Source of the DNA: Lachnospiraceae bacterium
GTDB taxonomy: Bacteria > Bacillota > Clostridia > Lachnospirales > Lachnospiraceae
Direction: 5' to 3'
Assembly (NCBI GenBank): GCA_022845955.1
Contig: AP025576.1
Location: 4,402,001 to 4,466,000 of the forward strand
Length of the DNA stretch: 64,000 nt
The notes below the pieces were generated by a model. It ran no database searches. It was not told where the DNA came from and saw only the letters and a list, made by a program, of their open reading frames with translations. The position numbers were made by a program, and so were the translations under genes. Below, piece after piece: positions 25,673 through 33,264 of the stretch (position 1 is the stretch's first letter; each line of letters begins with the position of its first letter).

Positions 25673-26434
25673 TCATACCGCAAGCCCCAGCAGCAGCACT
25701 GCCAGAAGATAGGCTCCCGTAAATACCATCTGTCCTGCGGTCGGCGCCGTTTCTTCCGTCAAAAATTCCAGCCGGCCTTCGTAGCCCCTGGAAAGGAGGG
25801 CGTCGTAATAGGTTCCCGCTTTTTTCAGGGATACCAGGAATAAATTACCCGCGACCAGCGCAAAGCTCCTGACAGACTGCCGGAAGCTGCCGTAACCGAA
25901 ACGGGCTTTTGCAGCCGTCTGCATCTGATCCGCGGCGTCGATTAAAATAAAGATATACCGGTATATCAGATTCATCAGCTCCACAAGCAGGGAAGGCAGA
26001 TGAAGCCTTTGCAGGACGAGCACAAGCTGATTCACCGGTGTGGAAAGGGACAGCATATACAGCGCGCTGATTCCCGCCATGGCCTTCAGGAACACGGCTC
26101 CCGCCAGCAGGATGTTGCTCCTGTATAAGCAAAGGTAGAAAAAGAATACCCGCAGGTTCCAATCCCCCAGCGGACTTTTTCCGAGTTCCACCGCAATAGC
26201 CGTCCCGCTTACGATCACAAAGGCCAGGGGAACGGACAGGAAATGCAGGTAAGCTTTCCCGGGGATCCTCCCCTTAACCAGCGTCAGCAGGCTCATGGTC
26301 AGCAGGACAAACAGAGAGACTGCCGGCTTATCAAGAGCTATGGTCAGACACAGCGTCCCCACGGCCAGCAGCAGCTTCCCTCCTGCGTTCCAGCCGCTCA
26401 TGCCTGAGTGATATGCATAATAGTCAATTTTCAT
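25673..26434 (-). CDS. cbiQ: Cobalt ECF transporter transmembrane component CbiQ
   Basis: A 253-residue membrane protein with about five helices and the coupling-helix motif KARFGYGSFRQ (A-R-G type) plus a second LLSRGYEGR, which touch the ATPase. The ATG at 26434 (MKIDYYAYHSGM) is taken as the start; upstream in-frame sequence belongs to the leader. First gene of cbiQOMN and controlled by the B12 riboswitch and terminator upstream. Confidence 0.9.
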   Translation of the reverse strand: MKIDYYAYHSGMSGWNAGGKLLLAVGTLCLTIALDKPAVSLFVLLTMSLLTLVKGRIPGKAYLHFLSVPLAFVIVSGTAIAVELGKSPLGDWNLRVFFFYLCLYRSNILLAGAVFLKAMAGISALYMLSLSTPVNQLVLVLQRLHLPSLLVELMNLIYRYIFILIDAADQMQTAAKARFGYGSFRQSVRSFALVAGNLFLVSLKKAGTYYDALLSRGYEGRLEFLTEETAPTAGQMVFTGAYLLAVLLLGLAV

Positions 26435-26514
26435 TTCTTCCCATTCCTGTCGTACAGGTTCCTTCCCGGATTTGGATGCGCCGCCGTTTCTCCCGGCAGG
26501 TTTCCCGCGGAAAT

Positions 26515-26562
26515 AAAAAAACTGCCTGTACCACAGATATTCCTCTCTGCGTGTACAAACAG
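26515..26562 (-). terminator. Expression-platform terminator of the cbi operon
   Basis: CTGTTTGTAC (minus strand, 26553-26562) pairs with GTACAGGCAG (26522-26531), including two wobble pairs, and is followed by TTTTTTT (26515-26521). It lies between the riboswitch and cbiQ, so B12 binding probably favours premature termination. Confidence 0.65.
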
Positions 26563-26631
26563 CTGACACAAATAAGCCCCCAAAGGAGCTGATTCATAAG
26601 TACCTGTCCATCGCAGTTCTTATAAAGCCTG

Positions 26632-26812
26632 ATAAAAAGGCAGGTCTTCTGACTTAAGCACTTCCGTATTTTCCGTCTTCCCATTTCCACAGTGACTGCC
26701 TGGCGGCTGGAAAATACTACACTCTTACAGCGACGGGATCGTCCGGGATTCCCACCCGGTTCCCTATTATCCCGATGCGCCTTTCGGCTGCACCGGGCAC
26801 CTTTTTATCCTA
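26632..26812 (-). promoter_or_regulatory. Cobalamin (AdoCbl-class) riboswitch
   Basis: On the minus strand the conserved blocks occur in order: GGTGCCCGGTGCAGCC, GGGAACCGGGTGGGAATCCC, GTCGCTGTAA, AGCCGCCAGGC/CACTG (B12-box region), and AGTCAGAAGACCTGCC. This is the standard B12 riboswitch layout and precedes cobalt transport genes, where cobalamin should switch uptake off. Confidence 0.93.
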
Positions 26813-26908
26813 TGTTATAACAATACAGTACCTTTTTGGTAACTGCAAATTTCATTTCCCAAAGTATACCATTAAGAAGAGAAATGTTCAATGCTAAATT
26901 GCAAAAGT

Positions 26909-28657
26909 TTACTGCATCAATAATACGGCAAACCCGTTTTTTACAAGCATATGGGAAACCGCCCCCTGCAGAAGGAGAATCTGCCCGCCGTGCAGGAAAG
27001 ACTCCGCGTCGGCGGGGGCTTCCCCCATATGGATTATCACACGCACCGTATGTGCGCCGTACCTTTCAAACACCAGCAGCCTGTCTTTGCGTCCCCCATA
27101 GACAGCCCGCCATTCATCCTCCGGTGCTATCCAGTCCCTGCGGATGCGCAGGACTTCTTTCACAAAACGTTCCGAATCGGTATGATCCGCTTCCCAGGGC
27201 ATTCCCTGTCTGTATTCCATTTCCCGGATCCCTGTAATTTTCTTTTCATCCCCGTAAAAAACGCCAGGCACGCCGGGAGCCATGCAAAGATACAGAAAAG
27301 CCGCCTGCCACCGGCCATAGTCTCCCCCGCACAATCCCAGGAAACGCGCGACGTCATGGCTGTCCAGCAGATTCAGCTGTCCGGCAGTCACCTGGAACGG
27401 ATACCGCAGCTGCATATCGGTCATTCCCCACAAAAATTCATCCGCCCCTGTTTTTTCCAGTGCGAAAAAATCCCTGCAGTGTTTTCGGAAATCATAGTTC
27501 ATAACGGAATCAAACAGGTCACCCTTCAGCCAGTCCCGGGCATTTTCCCAGACCTCCCCAATCAAAACGGCATCCGGATCCGCTTCGCGCACCGCCGCAC
27601 GGAAGCGGCGCCAGAAATTCTTATCCACCTCGTTTGCCACGTCCAGCCGCCAGCCGTCCACATGGAACCGTTCGATCCAATAGCGGCCCACCCGGGCAAA
27701 ATATTCCTGTACTTCGGGATTTGCCGTATTCAGCTTCGGCATTTTAGGTTCATAGGCAAAGCAGGCATATCCGGGCCGTCCGCCATCACGGGGACGTACC
27801 ACAGGGAAGGAAAGCTCGTAAAACCACCCCGCATAAGGGGAATTTTCCCCGTTTTCCACCACATCCTCAAACGGGGGAAAATACCAGCTGCAGTGGTTGA
27901 ATACGCCGTCAATGATTATATGCATCCCTCTGTCATGCACCGCATCGGTCAGGGCCAGGAAATCCGCATCCGTACCCATGCAGGGATCCACATGGAAATA
28001 GTCCACAATATCATATTTATGATATTCCCCTGCCTGGAAAACCGGATTCAGATACAGGCAGGTAAAGCCCAGATCCTGAATGTAATCCAGATTATCCATG
28101 ATGCCCTTAATGGTGCCTCCCAGACGGCTTTTACTCACCGTACCGTGAGGTGCTTTCCGCTCTTGTCCCACGCCGCTAAGCCAGGCTTTCCCATCCGCAA
28201 AGCTGTCCGGGAAAATATTATAAACCGCCGCGTAAAGAAACCATTCCGGCACCTTACTGATTTCCGAACGCAGAATATAGGGATACTGGTAGTATTCACT
28301 CCTGCCCTCAACCACAAAGCCGTCCTCCATCACCAGATCCGGCATGTCCGTATGAAAGGCGTCCGCATAATACCAGATACTTTCCCCCCCTTTTTCCAGT
28401 TTAAAATAGTAACAGAGCCGGCGGGGGCACGGGCTGATAGTCCCCTCAAAAAAATCGAACAGCTCATCGCTGTAACGCCGCTGCATGTCTGCAGACGTAA
28501 AACGTACCGGTGAATCCGGACATGCCCTGTCCCCGTAAAAAAGCGTACACAAATCCAGATCCCCCTTCGCCGCCCGCAGCCGGACGGTAAACGTATCTTC
28601 CGACCGGGCGAATGCATACTGGGACGCCGGGATGTGCGCAACCGCACTTCTATTCAT
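26909..28657 (-). CDS. GH13 alpha-glycosidase (neopullulanase/cyclomaltodextrinase type)
   Basis: A 582-residue cytoplasmic enzyme. Residues 1-~115 look like the CBM34-type N-terminal domain; the (beta/alpha)8 barrel follows with the GH13 regions DGVFNHCS, GWRLDVANEV (nucleophile Asp), LIGEVWEN (acid/base Glu) and LLDSHDVAR (third Asp). No signal peptide. AGGAGG precedes the start. Fourth gene of the malE-malF-malG operon, so it should hydrolyse imported maltodextrins or cyclodextrins. Confidence 0.92.
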   Translation of the reverse strand: MNRSAVAHIPASQYAFARSEDTFTVRLRAAKGDLDLCTLFYGDRACPDSPVRFTSADMQRRYSDELFDFFEGTISPCPRRLCYYFKLEKGGESIWYYADAFHTDMPDLVMEDGFVVEGRSEYYQYPYILRSEISKVPEWFLYAAVYNIFPDSFADGKAWLSGVGQERKAPHGTVSKSRLGGTIKGIMDNLDYIQDLGFTCLYLNPVFQAGEYHKYDIVDYFHVDPCMGTDADFLALTDAVHDRGMHIIIDGVFNHCSWYFPPFEDVVENGENSPYAGWFYELSFPVVRPRDGGRPGYACFAYEPKMPKLNTANPEVQEYFARVGRYWIERFHVDGWRLDVANEVDKNFWRRFRAAVREADPDAVLIGEVWENARDWLKGDLFDSVMNYDFRKHCRDFFALEKTGADEFLWGMTDMQLRYPFQVTAGQLNLLDSHDVARFLGLCGGDYGRWQAAFLYLCMAPGVPGVFYGDEKKITGIREMEYRQGMPWEADHTDSERFVKEVLRIRRDWIAPEDEWRAVYGGRKDRLLVFERYGAHTVRVIIHMGEAPADAESFLHGGQILLLQGAVSHMLVKNGFAVLLMQ

Positions 28658-28686
28658 TTGATATCCTCCTACCTACTCGTTGATAA

Positions 28687-29529
28687 TCAGCCTTTAACGC
28701 CGCCTGCAGTCAGTCCCGACACCATATACTTCTGGATGCAGAAGAAAAGGATAAGGATAGGCACCGACACTAAAATGGCTGCTGCCGAAAACAGCGGCCA
28801 GCTGCGGCTGTAATCGTCTGCCTGAAGCTGATACAGGCCTCCTGCCAGGGAATAACTCTCCTCCCGCAGCATAAAAGTGGTGGCAAACAAATATTCATTC
28901 CAGACAAATATCAATACCATGACCGCCGTCACGATAATAGCAGGGCGGGCAAGTGGCAGTATTATTTTCGCTATCAGCGTCAGATTACCCGCCCCGTCAA
29001 TTTTGGATGCTTCTTCAATCTCCACCGGAATCGAATCAAAATATCCTTTCATGTTCCAAACGGAAAAAATACACATACTCCCGGAATAGATAAGGATCAG
29101 CCCAGCATGGGAATTCAATAGGTTCAGCTGTTTAAACAGCCTGAAAACTGCGAACATGGACAAAATCTGGGGAAAGGCGTTCAGCAGAAGCAACACCTGC
29201 ATGGCGGCCGCCCTGCCGGGAAAGCGGAACCGGGAGAAGGCATAAGAAGCCGTAACACTTGTTCCCATGGCGAGCACCATCGTTCCCACGCTCAGTATGA
29301 CGGAATTGGAAAGCCATTTCAAAAAGGGCTTCTCCACAAGGATGCTGCGGTAATTGTCCAGTGTGAAGGTGTCAGGCAGAAGGGAAAGCCCTGTGGTCAG
29401 CGCCCCGCTCCCCCCGCTTACGGAAAGCAGGAAGGCGTACAGGATCGGCACAAGGCCGATCAGACAGATTCCGATGAAAAACAGGTTTAAAAGTACAAGG
29501 CCAATCGTTCGTTTTGCAGATCGTTTCAT
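28687..29529 (-). CDS. Maltodextrin ABC transporter permease (MalG-like)
   Basis: A 280-residue permease with six membrane helices and the EAA loop ASKIDGAGNLTLIAKIILPLARPAI that contacts the ATPase. The start overlaps the malF-like stop (ATGA). No ATPase gene is present nearby; as in many Firmicutes a shared MsmX/MalK-type ATPase encoded elsewhere probably serves it. Confidence 0.92.
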   Translation of the reverse strand: MKRSAKRTIGLVLLNLFFIGICLIGLVPILYAFLLSVSGGSGALTTGLSLLPDTFTLDNYRSILVEKPFLKWLSNSVILSVGTMVLAMGTSVTASYAFSRFRFPGRAAAMQVLLLLNAFPQILSMFAVFRLFKQLNLLNSHAGLILIYSGSMCIFSVWNMKGYFDSIPVEIEEASKIDGAGNLTLIAKIILPLARPAIIVTAVMVLIFVWNEYLFATTFMLREESYSLAGGLYQLQADDYSRSWPLFSAAAILVSVPILILFFCIQKYMVSGLTAGGVKG

Positions 29530-30455
29530 CCCTTATCCTCCTTCTGTATCCTGTTTGTCCGGAAAGAAAACAGAATGATGATACCAAAAATGATCATGGA
29601 TACGGCGGCGGATAATCCATAATTATTGGATACAAATGCATTCTGATGCGCATAGGTGATGATGGTCTGCAGCGTGGCACCGGTCACGGAACCCTTCTGC
29701 ATGGTCAGGAGATATATAATATCAAACTGCTTAAAGGTGATAAAAGTCGTCATGATCACCACGGGCGCCATGATTTTCTGTAAGGAGGGGATGGTGATAT
29801 ACCGGTTTTTCTGCCACAGATTGGCCCCGTCCAGCACCGCGCTCTCATACATACTCTGGTCTATTGCCTGCAGCGCCCCGTCCATCATCAATATCATATA
29901 GGGAAGCGACATCCAGAGATTCAGCACCATACAGGAGAAAAAGGCGGGCACATTTCTGGATAAAAAGTCAACTTTCCCAAAGCCAAAAGCTACCAGAAGC
30001 TTGTTAAGCAGCCCGAATTCCGTATTATACATTCCTACCCGCCATACCAGTATAGACACATAGGCCGGCATCGCCCAGGGAAAGATGAGCAGCGTTTTAT
30101 ATATACGCCGGGCCTTCAGCCCCCGCGTGTTGAGGGCCACGGCAAGCCCGTAAGCGATTGCCGTATCCAGTGCCATATTGACGGCTGTCCACACAAGTGT
30201 GGTCCCAAGGGCGGCCAGGAAACCGGAATCCACTTTGAGCAGGGCTCTTTTATAGTTATCTGCACCGATCAGGGAATAATCCGTCCAGTGGTAAAGGTTC
30301 ATATTTGTAAAGGAAATATAGCCTGTATATACAATCGGGAACAGCACAATCATAGCAATCAATATCATGGCCGGAAGGCTGTAGCCCCAGGGACGGATCA
30401 CTTTTTTCATCGGCACCGCAGCCCTCGGCGTAACACTTTGCCTGCCTTTCTTCAC
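29526..30455 (-). CDS. Maltodextrin ABC transporter permease (MalF-like)
   Basis: A 309-residue permease with an N-terminal basic region, six membrane helices and the EAA loop SAVLDGANLWQKNRYITIPSLQ. The length is that of Gram-positive MalF homologues that lack the large periplasmic loop. It lies 91 nt after the binding-protein gene, separated by a GC-rich hairpin, and overlaps the MalG-like gene by 4 nt. Confidence 0.92.
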   Translation of the reverse strand: MKKGRQSVTPRAAVPMKKVIRPWGYSLPAMILIAMIVLFPIVYTGYISFTNMNLYHWTDYSLIGADNYKRALLKVDSGFLAALGTTLVWTAVNMALDTAIAYGLAVALNTRGLKARRIYKTLLIFPWAMPAYVSILVWRVGMYNTEFGLLNKLLVAFGFGKVDFLSRNVPAFFSCMVLNLWMSLPYMILMMDGALQAIDQSMYESAVLDGANLWQKNRYITIPSLQKIMAPVVIMTTFITFKQFDIIYLLTMQKGSVTGATLQTIITYAHQNAFVSNNYGLSAAVSMIIFGIIILFSFRTNRIQKEDKG

Positions 30456-30480
30456 GTTTCTCTCCCCCTTTTTTGCTGCA

Positions 30481-30502
30481 CCGGCCGGTATAAGCCGGCC
30501 GG
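30481..30502 (-). other. GC-rich hairpin between binding-protein and permease genes
   Basis: CCGGCCGG at 30481-30488 pairs with CCGGCCGG at 30495-30502 around a 6-nt loop, with no T-run. In maltose operons such intergenic hairpins protect the upstream mRNA and raise binding-protein levels relative to permeases. Confidence 0.6.
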
Positions 30503-30546
30503 CTGAACGGTTACGATTGATCAGGAAATATACGAAGCTTCCCTGT

Positions 30547-31866
30547 TTATTTCATATCCTGGATGGCGGTCAAAGCCTCCTTCTGGTATTTCTCAGCAGC
30601 TGTGTCCACATCCTCTCCGGATTTGTTAACGGCAGCGAGCAGGGCTTCCGCCGGTCCCCACATTACACTCATCTCCGGTATGTTCGGCATGGGAACCGCT
30701 TTTTCAGCGCTCTGCTTCATAGCGAGAATCATCTCATTGGATGCCACCTCCGGATCGTCGTAGGCTTTGCTGTTGGCGGGCGCACAGTTGAAGCCCTTTG
30801 CCAGTACAACACCTGCTTCCGGCCCGGCAAGGACCTCCAGCACCTTCGAAACCGCATCTTTTTTATTTTCAGCCGCGTATTTCAATACGCCGATACACTG
30901 TACCCCGGAATATGGGATCAAGGGGTTTCCGTCAGGCAGCGTAAAATCCGTCAGGGCTTTGATCCCCAAATCAATGCCCGCTTCCCGGATTCCGGACACC
31001 AGCCAGGGACCGCCTATGATGGCTGCCGCTTTTCCTTCGTTAAACAATGCGGTCACCGTATTATAATCCCCGTCGGCCTGCAGCATGGCGAACTTCCGGT
31101 TATATGCCACGGCATCCTTTGTGGCCTGTGCATCCAGACCCGGATTTCCCTCCTTATCGATCACGAAGCCCCCGAACCCGTTGATAAAAGGCGCCACATT
31201 ATAGGTGTTGGAATGCTGGTTTACCAGCGCATAGGTTCCGGCTGCCGTATCGGTATGGGCCGTCATATACTCGTAAAGCTCTTCCGTGGTGGAAGGCACT
31301 TCGCCCTCCCACAGGGCCTTGTTATACATAAACAGTACCGTTTCGTAGTAAACCGGCATCAGATACTGCTCTCCCTTATAGGTTGCCGCTTCAACGGTCA
31401 TGGGAATCAGATCCGCTTCCTGCTCTGCGCTAATCAGGTTTCCCACCGGCTCCAGAACTCCCATTTCAGCAAAGCTTCCCAGGGAATCATGGGCAAACAG
31501 GTACATATCCGGGCCGTTTTCGGCATCCGTACCGTACAGTTTTATCTGTCCGGTGACATCACTTTTCTTTTCGAATTGCAGCGTGATATTTTCCCCTGCC
31601 AGCGCCTGGTTCACCACATCTGCCAGCGCATTCATCATGGCTTCATCATTATCATGCCATGCGGTGAGGATGACCGCTTCTCCCGGTTCCCCGGCTGAAG
31701 CCTCTGTCTGCGGGACTTCCTCCGACCGGGGGGAAGTTTCGGTCTGCCCTGCCGCCGTATCCCCCGTCTGCGTATGTTCCGTTCCTGTCTGCGCTTTCTG
31801 TCCGCAGCCCGTGAGCAGCCCTGCCGCCATTACCCCGGTCAGAAGATAACACCATAACTTTTTCAT
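30547..31866 (-). CDS. Maltodextrin-binding lipoprotein (extracellular solute-binding protein)
   Basis: A 439-residue family 1 solute-binding protein. The signal ends in a lipobox LLTGCGQ, so Cys21 is lipid-anchored. The mature start is a Thr/Glu-rich linker, followed by the two-lobe fold with ILTAWHDNDE, AAAIIGGPWLVSGI and MPNIPEMSVMWGP. First gene of the maltodextrin operon; ribosome site AGGAGGA. Operator-like palindromes lie upstream, next to the divergent LacI-type regulator. Confidence 0.93.
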   Translation of the reverse strand: MKKLWCYLLTGVMAAGLLTGCGQKAQTGTEHTQTGDTAAGQTETSPRSEEVPQTEASAGEPGEAVILTAWHDNDEAMMNALADVVNQALAGENITLQFEKKSDVTGQIKLYGTDAENGPDMYLFAHDSLGSFAEMGVLEPVGNLISAEQEADLIPMTVEAATYKGEQYLMPVYYETVLFMYNKALWEGEVPSTTEELYEYMTAHTDTAAGTYALVNQHSNTYNVAPFINGFGGFVIDKEGNPGLDAQATKDAVAYNRKFAMLQADGDYNTVTALFNEGKAAAIIGGPWLVSGIREAGIDLGIKALTDFTLPDGNPLIPYSGVQCIGVLKYAAENKKDAVSKVLEVLAGPEAGVVLAKGFNCAPANSKAYDDPEVASNEMILAMKQSAEKAVPMPNIPEMSVMWGPAEALLAAVNKSGEDVDTAAEKYQKEALTAIQDMK

Positions 31867-31884
31867 TCTATGTCCTCCTTTTAC

Positions 31885-31896
31885 GAAACCGCTTTC
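31885..31896. promoter_or_regulatory. LacI-type operator near the binding-protein start
   Basis: GAAACCGCTTTC, a near-palindrome with the central CG typical of LacI-family sites, lies about 19 nt upstream of the binding-protein ATG. A related GGAAACCGCT occurs in the promoter of the divergent regulator (32044-32053). Confidence 0.5.
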
Positions 31897-31958
31897 CTAA
31901 TTAAAATAATCTGTTCTCTCAGGCAAATGCTTAAAATGCCTTAATTCATTCCAAATAA

Positions 31959-31970
31959 TGGTGCGCACCA
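31959..31970. promoter_or_regulatory. 12-bp palindrome in the divergent maltodextrin control region
   Basis: TGGTGCGCACCA is a perfect palindrome, flanked by AAATAA and TTATTT that extend the symmetry with one bulged base. It lies midway between the operon and the regulator gene; a second operator is the likeliest role. Confidence 0.5.
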
Positions 31971-32031
31971 CTTATTTAAGTCATTTATACCATTAATCAA
32001 CCCTTTTTTCTATCATTTTCCATAAACTCCG

Positions 32032-32060
32032 TTGACTTTGTTAGGAAACCGCTATACTAT
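32032..32060 (+). promoter_or_regulatory. Promoter of the LacI-type regulator
   Basis: TTGACT (32032-32037) and TACTAT (32055-32060), 17 nt apart. The spacer contains GGAAACCGCT, related to the operator near the binding-protein gene, which suggests the regulator represses itself. Confidence 0.6.
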
Positions 32061-32097
32061 AATTTTAAACTTATCACTTTTTCACAAGGAGGTACCC

Positions 32098-33117
32098 ATG
32101 GCCGTAACAATCCGTGATGTCGCAAAGGAAGCCGGTGTTTCCACTTCCACCGTTTCCAAGGTGCTCAATAACTGGAGTTCCATTTCCCCCGCAACCTGCG
32201 ATCGGGTGCACGAGGCGATCCGGAAACTGCATTATACCCCCAATGCCCGGGCTGTCAGCTTTGCAAAAGGCGCTTCCCGGAATATCCTTTTCTTATCCAG
32301 CCTGAAAAAAGAGGAAGCATACCGTAACCCGCATATGTTCGACATCCTCTGCGGCGTCCGCCATACGCTGGCTAAGCAAGGCTACACGCTGATGCTGGCG
32401 GATTTTCCGGAAGCAGGCGACCCGCAGGCGTATCTCGGCGGCCTGATCGGGAAAGGAATCGCGGACGGTATTCTCATCCACGGCTCCTGTACGTTTCCGC
32501 AGCTTGCCAGACTGCTTGCGGAAAGCCGTTTTCCCCACATCCATATCGGCCACCCTGGCCCGGGAAGCCGTATGTGCTGGATCGATACGAACAACGGCCT
32601 GGCGGGACAGTTTGCCGCCCAGCATATGCTGGAATGCGGCTATGAAAAAGTTGCCTTCATCGGTGAGCGGCGCACGGATCATATATCCACCCAGCGTCTG
32701 AACGGTTTCCTGGGCGGCATGTACGATTATGGCTACCGGATCCCCGACGAATATATCCGTTATACAGATTCCAGCCGGGAGGATGCCTGCCGCCAGACGC
32801 TCGGTGTTCTCTCTCTACCCGTACCTCCCCGGGCCTTCATCTGTGAAAACAATACGCTAGCCCTTGGCGTAGTCAAGGCGCTCCGGGAAAGGCGGCTGCG
32901 TATTCCGGAGGAAGCCGCATTCCTCACCTTTGACAGCTATCCTTATTCTTCCATCATCGATCCGGCGCCTACTGTCATCGATATTGACGTGTACGATCTG
33001 GGAGTCCAGGCTGCTGAAATGCTGCTGCGCAAACTGGACAATCCCTCGCTGCTGGTGCAGACCTATACCACTCTGCCCGTACTCAGGCAGGGGCAATCCA
33101 CCGTGCCGGCGGTATAG
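32098..33117 (+). CDS. LacI-family transcriptional regulator of maltodextrin use
   Basis: A 339-residue repressor: N-terminal helix-turn-helix VTIRDVAKEAGVSTSTVSKVLNNW, then a periplasmic-binding-like ligand domain. The ATG at 32098 is preceded by AAGGAGGT; an upstream in-frame start lacks such a site. It is divergent from the maltodextrin operon and shares a control region with two operator-like elements. Ligand is inferred to be maltose or a maltodextrin. Confidence 0.9.
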   Translation: MAVTIRDVAKEAGVSTSTVSKVLNNWSSISPATCDRVHEAIRKLHYTPNARAVSFAKGASRNILFLSSLKKEEAYRNPHMFDILCGVRHTLAKQGYTLMLADFPEAGDPQAYLGGLIGKGIADGILIHGSCTFPQLARLLAESRFPHIHIGHPGPGSRMCWIDTNNGLAGQFAAQHMLECGYEKVAFIGERRTDHISTQRLNGFLGGMYDYGYRIPDEYIRYTDSSREDACRQTLGVLSLPVPPRAFICENNTLALGVVKALRERRLRIPEEAAFLTFDSYPYSSIIDPAPTVIDIDVYDLGVQAAEMLLRKLDNPSLLVQTYTTLPVLRQGQSTVPAV

Positions 33118-33159
33118 GGCGGCTTCCGTATCCGACGCCTTTTTCCGGCATGGCATAAA

Positions 33160-33227
33160 AAGTCCGGGATCCCTGTTAAGGCGTCCCTCCCCGGAGAAGG
33201 GCCGCCATAAACAGGGATCCCGGACTT
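33160..33227. terminator. Large hairpin between the LacI gene and a histidine kinase gene
   Basis: An 18-bp perfect stem (33160-33177 with 33210-33227; AAGTCCGGGATCCCTGTT) encloses a second smaller GC-rich stem. The two flanking genes converge, so it can act in both directions although T-runs are short. Confidence 0.65.
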
Positions 33228-33264
33228 ATTCCGGTTCCTTTTCAACAGGCTGCCGGTTACCGCA

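Noticed and set aside
26951..28513. Long plus-strand open frame (520 codons)
   Set aside because: Antisense of the GH13 gene; no ribosome site or motif.
30517..31698. Long plus-strand open frame opposite the binding-protein gene
   Set aside because: Antisense shadow in GC-rich coding DNA.
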